From Patiria pectinifera (taxonomy: Eukaryota; Echinodermata; Asteroidea; Valvatida; Asterinidae), in contig CM057142.1 of the NCBI GenBank assembly GCA_029964075.1, forward strand, positions 2,929,770 to 2,993,769: DNA of 64,000 nucleotides, in the 5' to 3' direction. Position 1 is the stretch's first letter. Every line of letters begins with the position of its first letter. The position numbers were made by a program, and so were the translations under genes. The notes beneath the pieces were generated by a model that was given only the letters and a program-made list of their open reading frames with translations, searched no databases and was not told the origin of the DNA. This document shows, piece after piece, positions 1-12,630 of this stretch.

Positions 1-1203
1 CGTTGCCATAAATTGACAGTTTAAAGAGGCAAAAATTAAGTTAATAAAATCAAACCATACGTCATCGTAAAATTCACCGTCCGGTAAACACAAGGGTTAT
101 GCACTATCCAATGTCAATTGTCGATCGTCTGTTGTTGTGAATATTCAACAAACTGTGTCATTATTTTAATCGGTAAATTTATGATTTCCATGTTCAACAA
201 CCTTATCCTTTCCTTTAAACGAGTGTTTTTCGGTAGCATTCCCGACAACAAGGACTAACTGCCATCTTGATTACCTTACCCATTATCAATTTGCATTTAA
301 ACCAATTTTTCATATTGATGCAATAAAATTGACCCCAGAGCTGAAAAAAGTCCATATGAGGAGAGGACTACACATGTACCGGTACGTATCATAATTATAA
401 ATGCTAAGTTAAGTTGGACCAGATACAAGTAGCAAACACGTGCTGCGGTCAGCATGCGTAAGCTGTCTAGCACGGGCTTTTTCATGAAGAGGAGCCTATT
501 TATTTTAGCCTGCTTAGCGAGACGTGAAGCGTGCATTTAGGACTCTGTTAAATATGGACTCAAACTCCTTACTTTCTCTTTTACATAAATCGAAATAAGT
601 TTATCATTTCTTCAAAGCGTATTTTACTTTTTTTTAGACATATTTATTGATTTTGTTATCTAAGCTTGCTATTTACTAGATTTCTTTTATTTATGGATGT
701 ATTCTCAAAAGGAGTATGGAATAAATGTCTACTGGAATTGAATTGAATTGAATTGTAGTATTGGGCATGCCTAACTATGATAATCAGGAGAGGGACCGGT
801 CACCAATAATAGGCTAAAGAGTTTGATTTTCATAGGAGTCCGATTTTCATATGACACCGGCCCCAGGCGAAGGGCGGCACAGCGTGGCCGGGTGACAGGC
901 AAGCTCGTTCAAGGGCATGCAAAGGTACATGTACATGTACGGTACGTCCCAACGGAGGGACGTACCGGTACTTATGAATTCAGCCGCAGGTCATGGGAAC
1001 GCATGGAGAACCAGCACATGACCAATAAACTTCACTTATCGAAACGAACCAAGCTGTATTTGAAGCTGAGAGAGCTTTCTATGTTGGCCCTTCAAGAAGA
1101 TGGCCAAGTGGTTATCCTAACCCTACGGTCACCTGTTACTACCTGGGTGCACTCCGCTAGCTACCCAAGTCTTGTGATTCTACACAAACGAGCAAGCTCC
1201 GGC
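1..1203. other. Intergenic stretch, no gene seen
   Basis: AT-rich sequence without a credible coding region. It holds a short (AATTG)n run near 735-755, preceded by an AATAAA-like segment, which may be the tail of an old retroposon, and a TACATGTA cluster near 927-940. Open frames here have no recognisable domain or codon signal. Confidence 0.5.
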
Positions 1204-1760
1204 GGTCCTACTAAAGTGCGTCAACAAGCGTCAACAAGCGTCAACAAGCGTCAACAAGCGTCAACAGGCCTCAACGGTCGTCAACGAGCATCAACAAATT
1301 TTGTACATGCTTTTGAACATTAAAAGTAGCTTTATATGGTAGAAAAAGCAATAAAGAACATCTTCTGCATATCAATTAAAGTTAAAATTATTTAAAAACT
1401 TGTTTTTTATAACGCAAAATGTACGACGAATTTGTCGATTAGTGTTGGCCACCATCTTGTTTGGATAGCGCTGTACACTTCACGCATGCGTAGTATGGCT
1501 AAGCTACACGTAAACAAGATGGCGGCCAACACTAATCGACAAATTCGTCGTACATTTTGCGTTATAAAAAACAAGTTTTTAAATAATTTCAACTTTAATT
1601 GATATGCAGAAAATGTTCTTTGTTACTTTTTCTACCATATAAAGCTACAATTAATGTTCAAAAGCATGTAAAAAATTTGTTGATGCTCGTTGACGACCGT
1701 TGAGGCTTGTTGAGGCTTGTTGAGGCTTGTTGACGCTTGTTGACGCACTTTAGTAGGACC
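1204..1760. mobile_element. Giant-palindrome MITE (foldback element), copy 1
   Basis: The element starts GGTCCTACTAAAGTGCG and ends with the inverse. The two arms, each about 250 bp, are near-perfect inverted repeats around a centre of about 50 bp (roughly 1470-1520). Both arms carry subterminal tandem copies of a 10-bp unit, GCGTCAACAA or its variant GCCTCAACAA. There is no coding capacity. The flanks AAGCTCCGGC and CAGCTCTGGC match at 8 of 10 positions, which would suit a Mutator-like 9-10 bp target duplication, but that is only suggestive. Transcribed, it would form a very long RNA hairpin. Confidence 0.8.
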
Positions 1761-2449
1761 CAGCTCTGGCCCAGTCCAGTGAGACTACTCGAGACAACCG
1801 TCTACAAATTTAAGGGACGTACCCACATTTTTAAAGTTAATACAAGCGTCAACAAGCGTCAACAAGCGTCAACAAGCCTCAACGGTCGTCAACGAGCATC
1901 AACAAATTTTGTACATGCTTTTGAACATTAAAAGTAGCTTTATATGGTAGAAAAAGCAATAAAGAACATCTTCTGCATATCAATTAAAGTTAAAATTATT
2001 CAAAAACTTGGTTTATTTAACGCGAAATGTACGACGAATTTGTCGATTAGTGTTGGCCACCATCTTGTTTGGATAGCGCTGTACACTTCACGCATGCGTA
2101 GTATGGCTAAGCTACACGTAAACAAGATGGCAGCCAACACTAATCGACAAATTCGTCGTACATTTTGCGTTATAAAAAACAAGTTTTTAAATAATTTCAA
2201 CTTTAATTGATATGCAGAAAATGTTCTTTGTTACTTTTTCTACCATATAAAGCTACAATTAATGTTCAAAAGCATGTAAAAAATTTGTTGATGCTCGTTG
2301 ACGACCGTTGAGGCTTGTTGAGGCTTGTTGAGGCTTGTTGACGCTTGTTGACGCACTTTAGTAGGACCCAGCTCTGGCCCAGTCCAGTGAGACTACTCGA
2401 GACAACCGTCTACAAATTTAAGGGACGTACCCACATTTTTAAAGTTAAT
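1234..2449. repeat. 608-bp tandem duplication
   Basis: Bases 1234-1841 and 1842-2449 are two direct copies at an exact offset of 608 bp. Each contains most of the palindromic MITE plus about 80 bp of downstream flank, starting CAGCTCTGGCCC and ending AAAGTTAAT. One breakpoint lies in the 10-bp CAACAAGCGT tandem array. The copies differ at few positions, so the duplication is young. Confidence 0.8.
1842..2368. mobile_element. Giant-palindrome MITE, copy 2 (left end missing)
   Basis: Nearly identical to the element at 1204-1760 but beginning inside the subterminal GCGTCAACAA repeats, so the GGTCCTACTAAAGTGCG left end is absent. The right end and the flank beyond it are also copied, showing it arose by tandem duplication and not by a second insertion. 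Confidence 0.8.
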
Positions 2450-3844
2450 AAATTGGTCTCAAAGAACTAGAAAAGTTTACCATATTGTAAATTTGAAGTG
2501 ATTTGGAAGTTGATTTATTGAGTGTTTGTAACACTTTTATTTTGAGTTAGAAGAAAGTTTGATTTTGATTTCTGATTGTGATATTAGAATTTAGCAAAGT
2601 TGTCCATATTCCTTGATTTTGGAAGTCGCATTCTTACAACTGTCTGTGACTACATGTATTCAGACAGCAGGAGGGTTAGTAGAGAAGAACTTAACAATCT
2701 CACCCAAACGACAAGAGTAAGCCAGGAAGTCAAATGCAGATGATGAAACTGGATTTGGCATACATGTATTTTAACCCTAACGTACCAGAATCGATCAAAA
2801 TCCACACCCCTGTTTTGGAGTATTTCAATGGATTCAGGATACCTCCATGTTGAAAAAGTTGGGGATTTTGATGGATTTAGTACAGTAAGCCAAGCAGTAA
2901 CTGCAGGATTTTGATGGATTCAGGATACCTCCATATATTGAGCAGTTGGGGGACTTTAATGGATTCAGGATCTCACCGTTTTAACCCTTGGCTATATGTT
3001 TGGTGTGTACGAGGTACCGGTATACCAGTGTGTACTACACTGGTGGATTCTGATGGACTCACTGGTGGATTTTGACTTGGATTTTGGCGGAGTCAGCATA
3101 CTTTCTAGTAGAAGTGCTCAAGGGGTTAGGGTTAAGGAAGGAACATGACCACCATTGCACCGGGTATGACTGCCCTTACTTGGCAACCAGACAGAAGGTG
3201 TCATTTACCGTAGGAAGACCAAAAACAACCTTGAGAAGGACGTTTGGTAAGGAAAGAAAGCTTGAAGGACATAGAATGATGCCAAGGGATGGGCACAGGA
3301 CAGAAACAAATGGAAACCGAGCATGATGGCCGTAAGAGGATACCAAAGCTAATTTTCCTCATATTGCACTGCGCCAAGTCAATAATTGCAGGCCCATGTG
3401 TATTTCACGTGACAAACGTGCAGTGAAGAGTAGAACAGTTTCTTCCTCCAAATGAAAGTTGGTATCAAGTGTCTAATAAACTCATAATTTTTTCAAAGCT
3501 TCATCATTTTGTTGATGTCATTTTGATTAGAATCTGACTCATTTTACCAATCAAGCATCAACAGGATTGATCATCAAACCTAGCAGTAAATGTAAATATA
3601 AGGAGCCACACCTCATGCAGAACTTCACATGTTCACCACTGCGGTTGTAGAGCAGTCGCTGGTCCTCGAATTAAACCAAATATTTGAGGCTTGCATTGTA
3701 CATCAAACCAGCCGAGACTTCTCCACGTCACCCATTTTTTGTTGTCCTATTGTTCTCTCATCTCTCAGCACACTGCCAGCTTTTCTGTAAAAAAAAGAAT
3801 CCTAGCTTTGAAATTCAGCCTTTTAAATACCTTCCGAGTCATCA
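2450..3844. other. Intergenic region upstream of the GPCR, with short direct repeats
   Basis: No gene seen. Between about 2815 and 2975 there are three diverged direct copies of a module containing GATGGATTCAGGATACC and GTTGGGGGA. The 3' part (3640-3872) is pyrimidine-rich and could contain a 5' untranslated exon or intron of the downstream receptor gene. Confidence 0.4.
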
Positions 3845-3873
3845 GTGTTTTTCTTGTTGACTTCTGCTTCCAG
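3845..3873 (+). other. Possible 3' splice site just upstream of the GPCR start codon
   Basis: A pyrimidine-rich tract ends TTCTGCTTCCAG, with AG at 3872-3873, one base before the ATG at 3875. This matches a 3' splice site and suggests a 5' untranslated exon further upstream joined directly to the coding exon. Inference only; a transcript would settle it. Confidence 0.4.
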
Positions 3874-3874
3874 C

Positions 3875-4894
3875 ATGACTGCAGTAGCTTCAACGCAAGC
3901 GACGATGGACTGGGTTTTTTTCAATGCCTCTCCATTCAATGCATCCATGACACCGGAAACTGGGACCGGGGATGTCCTCACTGACGTTTTGAAACTCATC
4001 TTTCTCATCATAGAAACTGCTCTACTCCTAACACTGAACCCACTTTGTCTCCTGGCTCTAAGCCATGTCCACAACACGGTCCAAGACACCACCAAAGTGT
4101 TTCTCCGCTCCATGACGGCTGCCGATTTGGGGGTGGGCATTTTCGGGGCCATCCCGATGATAATGTCAGTGATTTATGGGACATGGCCGTTGGGGCAAGC
4201 ATTGTGTGGAATGCAGTCATTTCTGTTCAACTTCTGTACCCTAGGATCCCTCCTTTCACTGTTCTTGCTATCCGTAGACAGGTACATATCCGTGGTGTAT
4301 GCGCTCCGTTACCACTCCTTGGTGACAGTGAAGCGAGCCCGAATCGCGGCTAGTACTGCATGGGCGGTTGTCTTGTGCATAGTGACAGGACGTGGTCTTC
4401 TCACAGACTGGCAAGTCAGATACACTGACCGTACACTGGGATGCATGTTTTATAATGAGGGCATGCGTTCGCACCTCTACCTGCAAGTTATCCTCACGTT
4501 CATTTTGCTCAGCTGTATGTTGACACTTGCGGTTGTGTACACCAGACTTTTCCTGATTTCGCGCCAGCACGCACGACGCATTCACGTCGACAACCAGCCT
4601 GCTGGACAGGGAAACCGACTCGCGAGGCCTGCTACCAAGACTCTGCACACCATGCTGCTCATTGCTTTGTCTGCACTTTTTTTCAATCTTCTGCCCATCA
4701 TATACTTCAGTTTTCGACTTTCTGAATATTCCACATTGACCCTCTTTCTGGCTGTGCTACCCATACTGACAAACAGTTGGGTAAATGTCGTCATCTATTA
4801 CCTCAGGAATGCGGAAATTCGCCAAGCGACAGTCAATCTTCTGGTATCGTGCTACAAATTTTGCAAACGGTGCCCACACTTCAATACAAACTAA
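3875..4894 (+). CDS. Rhodopsin-family (class A) G-protein-coupled receptor, single coding exon
   Basis: Predicted seven-pass plasma-membrane receptor of 339 residues. The frame opens slightly earlier at a GTG, but the first ATG is at 3875, so I start there. Visible class A landmarks: N-glycosylation sites N17 and N22 in a short outer N-terminus; TM1 asparagine N55; TM2 AADL with D84; disulfide cysteines C111 and C190; D135-R136-Y137 at the end of TM3; TM4 W163; TM6 with LLP (P274). TM7 has N304-V-V-I-Y308, so the NPxxY proline is replaced by valine, and TM6 lacks the usual CWxP. The tail has cysteines C326, C330 and C333, possible palmitoylation sites. Ligand and subfamily cannot be assigned. 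Intronless orphan class A receptors are common in echinoderm and amphioxus lineages (established knowledge); membership in such an expansion is inference. Confidence 0.9.
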   Translation: MTAVASTQATMDWVFFNASPFNASMTPETGTGDVLTDVLKLIFLIIETALLLTLNPLCLLALSHVHNTVQDTTKVFLRSMTAADLGVGIFGAIPMIMSVIYGTWPLGQALCGMQSFLFNFCTLGSLLSLFLLSVDRYISVVYALRYHSLVTVKRARIAASTAWAVVLCIVTGRGLLTDWQVRYTDRTLGCMFYNEGMRSHLYLQVILTFILLSCMLTLAVVYTRLFLISRQHARRIHVDNQPAGQGNRLARPATKTLHTMLLIALSALFFNLLPIIYFSFRLSEYSTLTLFLAVLPILTNSWVNVVIYYLRNAEIRQATVNLLVSCYKFCKRCPHFNTN

Positions 4895-6061
4895 GGAACT
4901 CCAACAACCGGTTTAAAAACAGAAATTTATCTTATTTCCCACAGAAGTAACTTATGAGTCTTAATTTGCTGTGACATTGTGTGATAGTTAATCAAAATTG
5001 TGACTTTGTTTGGCAACCCAATTCTTTTCAATGTATTTCCGAGTTTCACATTTTCAGAACCTTAAGAAAAAGTTTACTTTCTAAAAGTTCATTAATGCAA
5101 CCAGTCTTTGTGAGCTTTGTTAGGCCAAAAAAAATATATATTTCTGCTTCCAGTTACCCTACCTACCCTACCGGTATTTTGACAGCCCCTACCCAAATTT
5201 TTTTTGGGGGGGGGGAAATGAGGGGAAAAAAAATGAAACCATCAATTACTACCTTTTGCCCTTGACCTCACCCAGACACTTCCAAATGATCATACACACA
5301 AAAAATGAAAAAAAAAAAATCCCTTCCTACCGGTAACTACCCTATTTTCAAATGCCATACATAATTGGAAACTGAAGTATTTTGGGGTTTTGGGGGCTTA
5401 TGTTATTGTGCAATCAAATTGTGTACATGCTGTCTCATTTAAACGTAATGGTAATGGCTGGTACATGTAACAGTAGTTGACTGTGTATTACGAAAGATGT
5501 ACAAATATGTAATTGTTGTATTATACATGTATGTAGAGTAAAATGGTGAAAATAACACTTTGTGTCAAATGATGAAGTTTTAAAAGATGAATTCTTAAAC
5601 TGCACACAATGAACTCAAATCAACTCATGTTTTTGTATTTAGCTTTATTTCTAGTTTGTTTGAAATTGTGACCTATGTGCAGGTACAACTGTTAACAAGA
5701 TTTGTTCACAATACCGATAGCTCAATCAATATTGTATCGGTATGCATCTCATCACCAGTAATGTACATGTATGTATTGTATCTGTGTCAAATTAAGTGCA
5801 GGGGAGTGAGTGACCACTGATAAAAATAGCTGAAAACAGCTGAAAAAGGTGTAAAAAAAAAGCTGAATTTAGGAAATCTCCTATACTTTTGTACACAGCA
5901 AGTGAGGGAAAAAAGCTGAAATCCAAAACAAAAAAAGCTGAAATCAGCTAAAAAGCTGAGATTTCACACCCCTGTAAGTGAATAAATCAATTAATTCGTT
6001 TGGGGTCTGAGATATATTTGTGATTTTCACCAACTCATTATTTATGTTGATGTCATAATGT
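4895..6061. other. Intergenic region 3' of the GPCR, low-complexity repeats
   Basis: No gene seen. It holds a poly-T/poly-G stretch near 5198-5216 and a degenerate AGCTGAAA repeat cluster at about 5830-5965. The receptor's 3' untranslated region presumably begins here; I see no convincing AATAAA close to the stop. Confidence 0.4.
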
Positions 6062-6328
6062 TGTGCTTACAGCGCGCTTTAAACCAAAGGTCTCAAAGTG
6101 CCTCACGAGTTCAGCGCATTCTGCTTTTATCACAGGTACATACCAATTTACACTCTTGGGTGGAGAGAGGCAATTGTAGTAAAGTCTTGTAGTGTCTTGC
6201 CCAAGAACACAAGCACCATGTACCTCATCAGGGTCGAACCTACGTATCATGTCACATGAGTCGAAAACCATAACCATTAGGCCATAGCACTCCACTACAC
6301 ATACTGGTAGATACACATTTACTATCAA
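6062..6328 (-). mobile_element. tRNA-derived SINE (reverse orientation)
   Basis: Read on the minus strand there is a Pol III A-box-like TGGCCTAATGGTTA (plus 6271-6284) and a B box GGTTCGACCC (plus 6231-6240). These are followed by a non-tRNA body with TTCTTGGGCAAGACACT and AAATTGGTACCTGTG and a tail ending in CACTTTGAGACC and AAAGCGCG. The same body occurs on the plus strand at 60757-61062, so this is a dispersed SINE family and not a tRNA gene. Confidence 0.7.
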
Positions 6329-7717
6329 CTTTATTATAAGGCCATACTTTGTTATTTTTAGGATTATGGATTTTTTTTCAAAGGAGGCAATGTATCGGTA
6401 GGAGGATTACAGGTGTAAATTAAATTCATCTAACATCTGAGTTATCTTAGTATTTATTTCAAGACGTTTGGGTTTTTCTATTTTTCAATAATATACGTAC
6501 ATGTATCTCCAATATCGAGAATATTTGATATCGCTTATTCCTCATGTACAACATAACAGCTAAAGGCAGCGTTTGATATCAAGGAAGCCCAAATGATAAG
6601 ACAGTTCGGTCACAACATTAATTTAATTTAATTCAGTATAAATTCAATTTAATTTAGCTTCCTTTTAATTTTATTTTAAAACACGTAGTCAGTTTCTTTA
6701 TGTGGTTCCTTTAAAGTCTTAAGATTTTTTAAAATTTAATTGACTTTAATTAATTTAATTTAATTTCATTTTATTTAATTCATTTTGTTGTTAGCCTTTT
6801 AGTAAGGAGAGCCCCTCGACAGAGACTTTGTCTCTTTTGGGCGATCCTTTGGGAGCTGTTATTTTTGTTCTCTGTTGTTGCCATTTAATTTGTTTGTCTT
6901 GGTTTTACTCTTTATCCCAAAAAATAAAGCAAATGTATTACAAATGTAAATGACTTTTCCCGTGTGGACAAAAACTCTGGACATTGACGGATCGCAACAA
7001 AAAAGCCAAGTTCATAAGATCGTAACTAAAAATCGTCATAATTTCTGTTATCTCTGGGTGTACCGGGGTACACGTAGGCCTACTGCCCAAGAATTAATAA
7101 AATGAGACAGTATTCCGGGGGAAAAAAAATGGCCTAATTGACAACATGCTCTCAAGGGTACTAGCTTACATGTCATGAGTGCATTTATATGGTCCTTTGT
7201 CCAGGCACAATACAGGAGACAAACCACACAACTGACAAAGCATCCATAATGACAGAAACCTCCCCTTGAACTGGGTGTTGTTTTTTTGTCATACTGAATA
7301 CAAAAGAGTCTGAATACAATCACAAACATGCATGTACACGTTTTTGAGTCACACACTTGAGTGACGGCACCAGCAAAACATTCATGTGAACCTATGCACT
7401 TATCGTACATGTACATGTGTACACATGTACATGTACTTATGTATACACATGTATGTACATGTACAGTACAAATGGAAAAACCAAACAAAAAAAACTTGCA
7501 CAAATGTGAAACACCCAAAAATGCAGTGAGTATAGGCCTGAAACATACTCTACATACAAACATGTACATGTACAGTGTTCGGTACATGTATGTACACTTG
7601 CATACATGTGTACTTATAATACACATCCAGTACCAGCACCATTCATGTTTTTTGGAAGTCGCCGTTCAACTATTAGCACCCCTAGGCAAACATAATTTCA
7701 CTTTCAAGTAGTCCTTT
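6329..7717. other. Gene-free AT-rich stretch with TTTAATT runs and TACATGTA clusters
   Basis: Bases 6615-6780 are a degenerate TTTAATT low-complexity run. Near 6810-6930 a segment containing GGCGATCCTTTGGG and an AATAAA looks like the 3' end of an old non-LTR element. Bases 7405-7615 are very rich in TACATGTA and GTACATGTAC palindromes, which create spurious open frames on both strands. No supported gene. Confidence 0.4.
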
Positions 7718-8048
7718 CAGTCAAAATCAATCAGGTGACAGTGTTCATCAGTTAAGAATTCCCAGCCTATACCGGTACATGTAAAATAAGCAAGATTGAC
7801 TGGCTGGGACTGTTTAACTTGATGCAGCTTTGCTTTGGCTGTGGGAAATTGATAATGTGGGAAATTGATAAGCCAGCTGTGCCCACAACTTGCCTGCTTT
7901 AATTGTCTGTTCATGATCTGTTGACTGAGTTTGACTAGCCACAGTGCTTGCTTTACATATGATCTGACTGCTGGTGACTAGCCTTTGTTAAAAGTATAGC
8001 AGGGAAGTGGATGGAAATTTTGACTGTCTGTGACTGTTTAAATAGCAG
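7718..8048 (-). repeat. Dispersed repeat, inverted relative to the copy at 63115-63375
   Basis: It starts TTTCAGTCAAAATCAATCA and ends GTGGATGGAAATTTTGACTG followed by TCTGTGACTGTTT. The reverse complement of 63115-63375 shares both ends and much of the middle. It is non-coding and probably an old non-autonomous transposon. A TACCGGTACATGTA block is inserted in this copy near 7769. Confidence 0.6.
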
Positions 8049-11000
8049 GTGGGTTGATAAAAATGTAACACTGCTGTACTATCATGAACACTTGAGCAGC
8101 AATGTCTGAAATCATACCATACAAATCTCACTTCGGCAACGCGCAACATCGCATATGGTGACAATTTGACATCTATACATTTCACACAGGTTGTTAAAAT
8201 GAACGCCCAAGCCTGTGAATGAACACAGTGCACTGTCACTATGGTGCAGCACGCACATATCTGCTTGCTATTTTAACCGGCAAAGTGCGGAGCCGAACAG
8301 CTGAGCTCATGACCACATGACATTAGTTTTCATAGGAAATTACAATAACTGCCGACAATGTGTGGTATCCAGTAACAGATGAATGATGCACAAAATATCA
8401 AAGGAACATGGCTTGAAAGTAAAACAATTTTGCAAATAAAATGAGGCACAATTTTATGTACATGTACTCACCATAATATGAAGCACTACACTGACACATA
8501 ACACCGCAGCAGCTTATGATAATGTACAACAGAGTTGAGCAGTCACTTACAATAGACTAGGATACGACAATAGCTCACACGAACCAATAACAAACCCACA
8601 TCGTTCAATCAATACAACCGATGTCAACCATGGGTGAACACACATGTCAATACTGGCCATCACGTCAAAATAAAAATATATAAATGTGAGTTGGCACAAC
8701 AATGGCCAAATGCTGCTACCGGTAGCTACAGGAACGGATGACTACAAGGTGATGGATGGACAGAAGGATGGTGGATGAAGGAGTGCGGACAAAGAGACTG
8801 GACCAATTCACTGACCTGACTGGGGTCATGCTTAATAGCATAATGACCAAACAAAAGGCTGGCCAATTGGTGATTTCCTTCCTCCGTACACACACGCACA
8901 CAAAGAAAACGAGGACTGTGTGAGAAATTTACATGTACAATGTAGTTGGCTTTAACTAAAACTTCCAGGATGTTTGGGGGATGGATATATTAAGAAATAA
9001 GAGACTTACCGTAGTGTGTCACATTTACATATATACATGTATGTACTTGTTGCATACATACATGTACAAAACTAGTTGCTTATTGGTCAAATTCATCGTG
9101 GATGGCGTAGAATACAATGAATGTCAAGAAACATCCAGTTTGTGTGTACGCACATTGTACATGTGCACTTTGTACTCAGGTACCGGTATGTAATGTAAAT
9201 GTCTGTGTCATGTGCCGGTAAATGGATTATCTCTAGCTCATTTTTTTTTTTAACAGTGTATTTTAAAAAATAAAAAATAAAAAAAGGGATCAAAAGCAAA
9301 AAAGGGATTTAAAATTAAAAAAGTACAAAGTTTGTATAAAATGCAGTTGGTACACTATGTACATGTACATGTACATGTATGTAATTTATTTGTAGTCCTT
9401 GGCCATCTAAGTTATTAGTTGAGACATTACTCTACGTACAGATCATGTCATAAAAAGCAATCCAAATCCCTAAAAGTTGGAATTTTAATTTAAAAAGGTA
9501 CAAAGTACATGTGTACATGTATGAACAGGCATCTGCGTCCGTACATATTTTTAATGTACATGTTGGCCTTGTACAATATGTGATTTATTTGAGATACCGG
9601 TATATGTACATTGTACATTGTATATCATGCTCTTTACACTCTCTGCACACGATGTGTATTCTAGTTTAAAGTCCTTGCTAAGTAGTTTAACATAATTTAT
9701 TATTATTATTATCTATTCGGCCAAATTACACGGTACAACAAGCAATCCACAAAAGTAAACAAAACTACACAAAAACAATCCAATCCAAGCTGGCCAGGAT
9801 TGACAAAAGTATAATAAAACACTGTGACTCGAAAGCCTGTCAATCCTAACTTGAATGGTACATGTACCGGGTAACATACAAAATATATTTAAAAATTAGG
9901 TACAAAATTCAATGAAAAACAAGACCGCCATTATTCCTACATCAACACGCAAGATATCTTGGGACACTGAAAAAATTCCAAGTAGAGACCTAATATGTTT
10001 AACGTGTTCCTGATTACCTTCTAAAACAATTTTTAAAAAAAGTGAATTTTGAACTTTGAAGATATACACTGTACCAAAAAAACTTTCTAAAAGTTCAACA
10101 AAGATTTAGGGAAGAACTCATTTGGTGCTCTAGGTGATGGCCAATTGTTGCGTTAAAAAGTACTTCCTGTGAACATTTTAAGTTTTCTAAAGTAAAGTTG
10201 GCTTACCTGCTGGAAAAAGTGAAGGATTTCGGCAACCGACATGAATTTTACTCAAGATACCCGAGTCTGCCAAACGTACTAGAAAACTTTACGCTACAGT
10301 GTGCAAGAGTATAGCAGTCCACATGTGCGCCACAATACACTATTACCAAGAAACTCAGGTTTGTCAACACAGCGATCGATGAGCAATCCCTGCATGCGTA
10401 CACAATGACGCTTCAACCTGGAAACAGCTCCAGTGACATTTCCATCCAAGCTGGGCCACTGGTCTACCATGGGGAGTCTTTGTGATGATGTCACTGTCCT
10501 TCAAGCCAGAGTCACTGGTGCAAGCACCCCTGAGTGGCCACGTGCCAAGGTTGTTTTTTTCTCAGAACAAAGAACACAGACATTTTCTGGCAACATCTCC
10601 ACATGAGGATGCTGCGTCACTGTTCAGCATGGACACAAATTTCAATGCTTTACACAGGATGAAAGTGTGTGCGTGTTTTTAGGAGGGGGGGGGGGCAAAG
10701 TTTGGCAAACTTCCATTGAATTTGGAACATCACAAAATTTTACGGAAGACTTTTTGTTTTCAAATTTCAAAAAATGACTTGGCCATGTAAATACTGTAAA
10801 TTATGTAACTATTTTCACTTAAGTTTGGTCGTGTCCGGAATCAAATTGTCGTAAATTTATAAAGGAAATTGTACTAAAATATCGACATCAAAATACATCA
10901 ATACATGTGAAGGACAAACTTAAAGGACATCACGTACCGGTACATGTACAATGTATACACACTTAGATCTTTTATCATGCTGTAAGCTGAGAATGTACAT

Positions 11001-12630
11001 GTACTACCGGCAGGTCCAAAATCGGTGCATAATTTTAAAAGAGAAATACATACATTTCCTGACAAATACTTTCTTTGATTCAACTTCCCCGATTTAAACA
11101 TTTGCTTTGTTTCATTCCAGAATGCACTAAATGCCATTTTGTTCCCTTTTAAAATCCAGCCCTCTTCTGGCTGCCCAAAATCAGTTTTGACAGCTGTTAT
11201 GAGTTAAACACAATTTAAGAATATGACAAAACACACACAAAAATTCACTTTTTTCCCAAATAGACATTTTGGAAATAAACTCTTTAGTTCATAAACAAGT
11301 GCAGAACAACAAAAACTTAACAAAGAAAACTAATTTTGTAACTACAGTGTACATGTACATGTACACAGCACAGAGGACTGTCATAAGTACATGTATAGGA
11401 CATGGGTACGGTAGTACATGCACATAAAAGGGCATCGGACTCTAAAACACATATCATGCCCAAATATGAAGACTGCCTGGGGTGGAAGTTGTCTGCAGCC
11501 TGTTTTAAGTAATATGAGCTAGATACAAGGCCAATGAATGCAGAGAATGCTGTTTTCATATCACCATAAATGTAGCTCCATCTCAAAGTCTTAAATCAGA
11601 TCATATTATTTTCAAAACTAGGACATTTTTGTTTGTTTTTTTGGCATTTTACAAACTACATACCGGTACATGTATATGTACATGTGCATGTAATTCTTTT
11701 AAAAATAATTTTTGATTCACGCGCATGTACACGACATTCTTATGCATGTACATGTACAATTTGTAATTTGTACATAAGGTTCATATAAAGTAGCATTGTT
11801 TGTATGTAATTTTTTCTCTTTTCTTTTTTTTCTTTTTTTTTGTGTTGTTGTTTTTTCAATTCAGTGAATTATTTGTTATTTCTCCGCATGTTGCATGTAC
11901 ACCAGTTACATGTGCATAGTACATGTACGATAGTGATTTTTTCCCCCTCAAATTTGTGACTCAAGAACTCATCATAATAATTTTTAAGTACCGGTACAAG
12001 GGCAGAAGTGCTGAAAAAAATCATCATCCTCACTATGTTCATTGTTTACATACATGTACACACTGGGCATAAGGCACAATTCCTACATTTTTGTAAACTA
12101 CATTTTACGGTACATTCATGATGCACGATTGAAAGATTTGCACAAATTGAAACAGAAGGTGATCATCTGAAACAATGGTTAAACAATGACAGTTTAAACA
12201 ATATGAGAGTTAACTAACATGTATGCAAATAAAGATTTTGGAGTACTTTTGGGCTCCACTATAAATCATTGAGACTCAAGAGTGAACTTATCTTCTATTG
12301 TGCCACAGCCCATGTGGAAAAACACCCTTTCTGATTGAGCAAAATAACCCATTGCTCTGGACCTCTGTTGGGGGACGGGAAGCTTTGTATAATTTTGTTA
12401 TGAAATCACAGTCTGTGTGTGGGGGGGGGGGGGAGACAAGTAAACACCCCCCCCCCATCCCCCACCCCCAGTAACATTTTTGCTTGGTATTCCTGCCTTT
12501 TAAACTAATGACCTGTATAATGTGGTCATTTCTATAGAATTTAGTCCCAGCTTTCACATGCTACCAATACCATATTTGATGCATACATGTAGAAGATGAT
12601 AGAAAAATCGCTGGCAAATTTGGAAAAAGC
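8049..12630. other. Long gene-free interval
   Basis: No credible exon seen. It holds many TACATGTA and TACCGGTA palindromes (for example near 9181, 9597, 10936, 11661, 11990). A (TTATTA)n run at about 9690-9710 could be the reversed tail of a LINE. A G-run and C-run pair at about 12419-12475 could pair with each other. Open frames here are short and AT-driven. Confidence 0.4.

Noticed and set aside
1190..1290. CRISPR-like array of short repeats
   Set aside because: The GCGTCAACAA repeats are directly adjacent with no unique spacers, lie in MITE arms, and the genome is animal.
823..1323. 166-residue plus-strand frame
   Set aside because: Its end lies in the palindromic MITE and its 10-bp repeats; no domain is visible and its start is a non-ATG codon.
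1407..2210. Short frames at 1407-1592, 1737-1931, 1944-2210 and 2000-2200
   Set aside because: All lie inside the two MITE copies and repeat the same sequence on both strands.
3845..3874. GTG as the start of the GPCR
   Set aside because: Eukaryotic initiation favours the ATG at 3875, and the upstream bases look like a 3' splice site.
7048..7711. Frames of 192 and 116 residues on opposite strands
   Set aside because: Both are driven by TACATGTA repeats (Cys-Thr-Cys-Met style translation); no domain.
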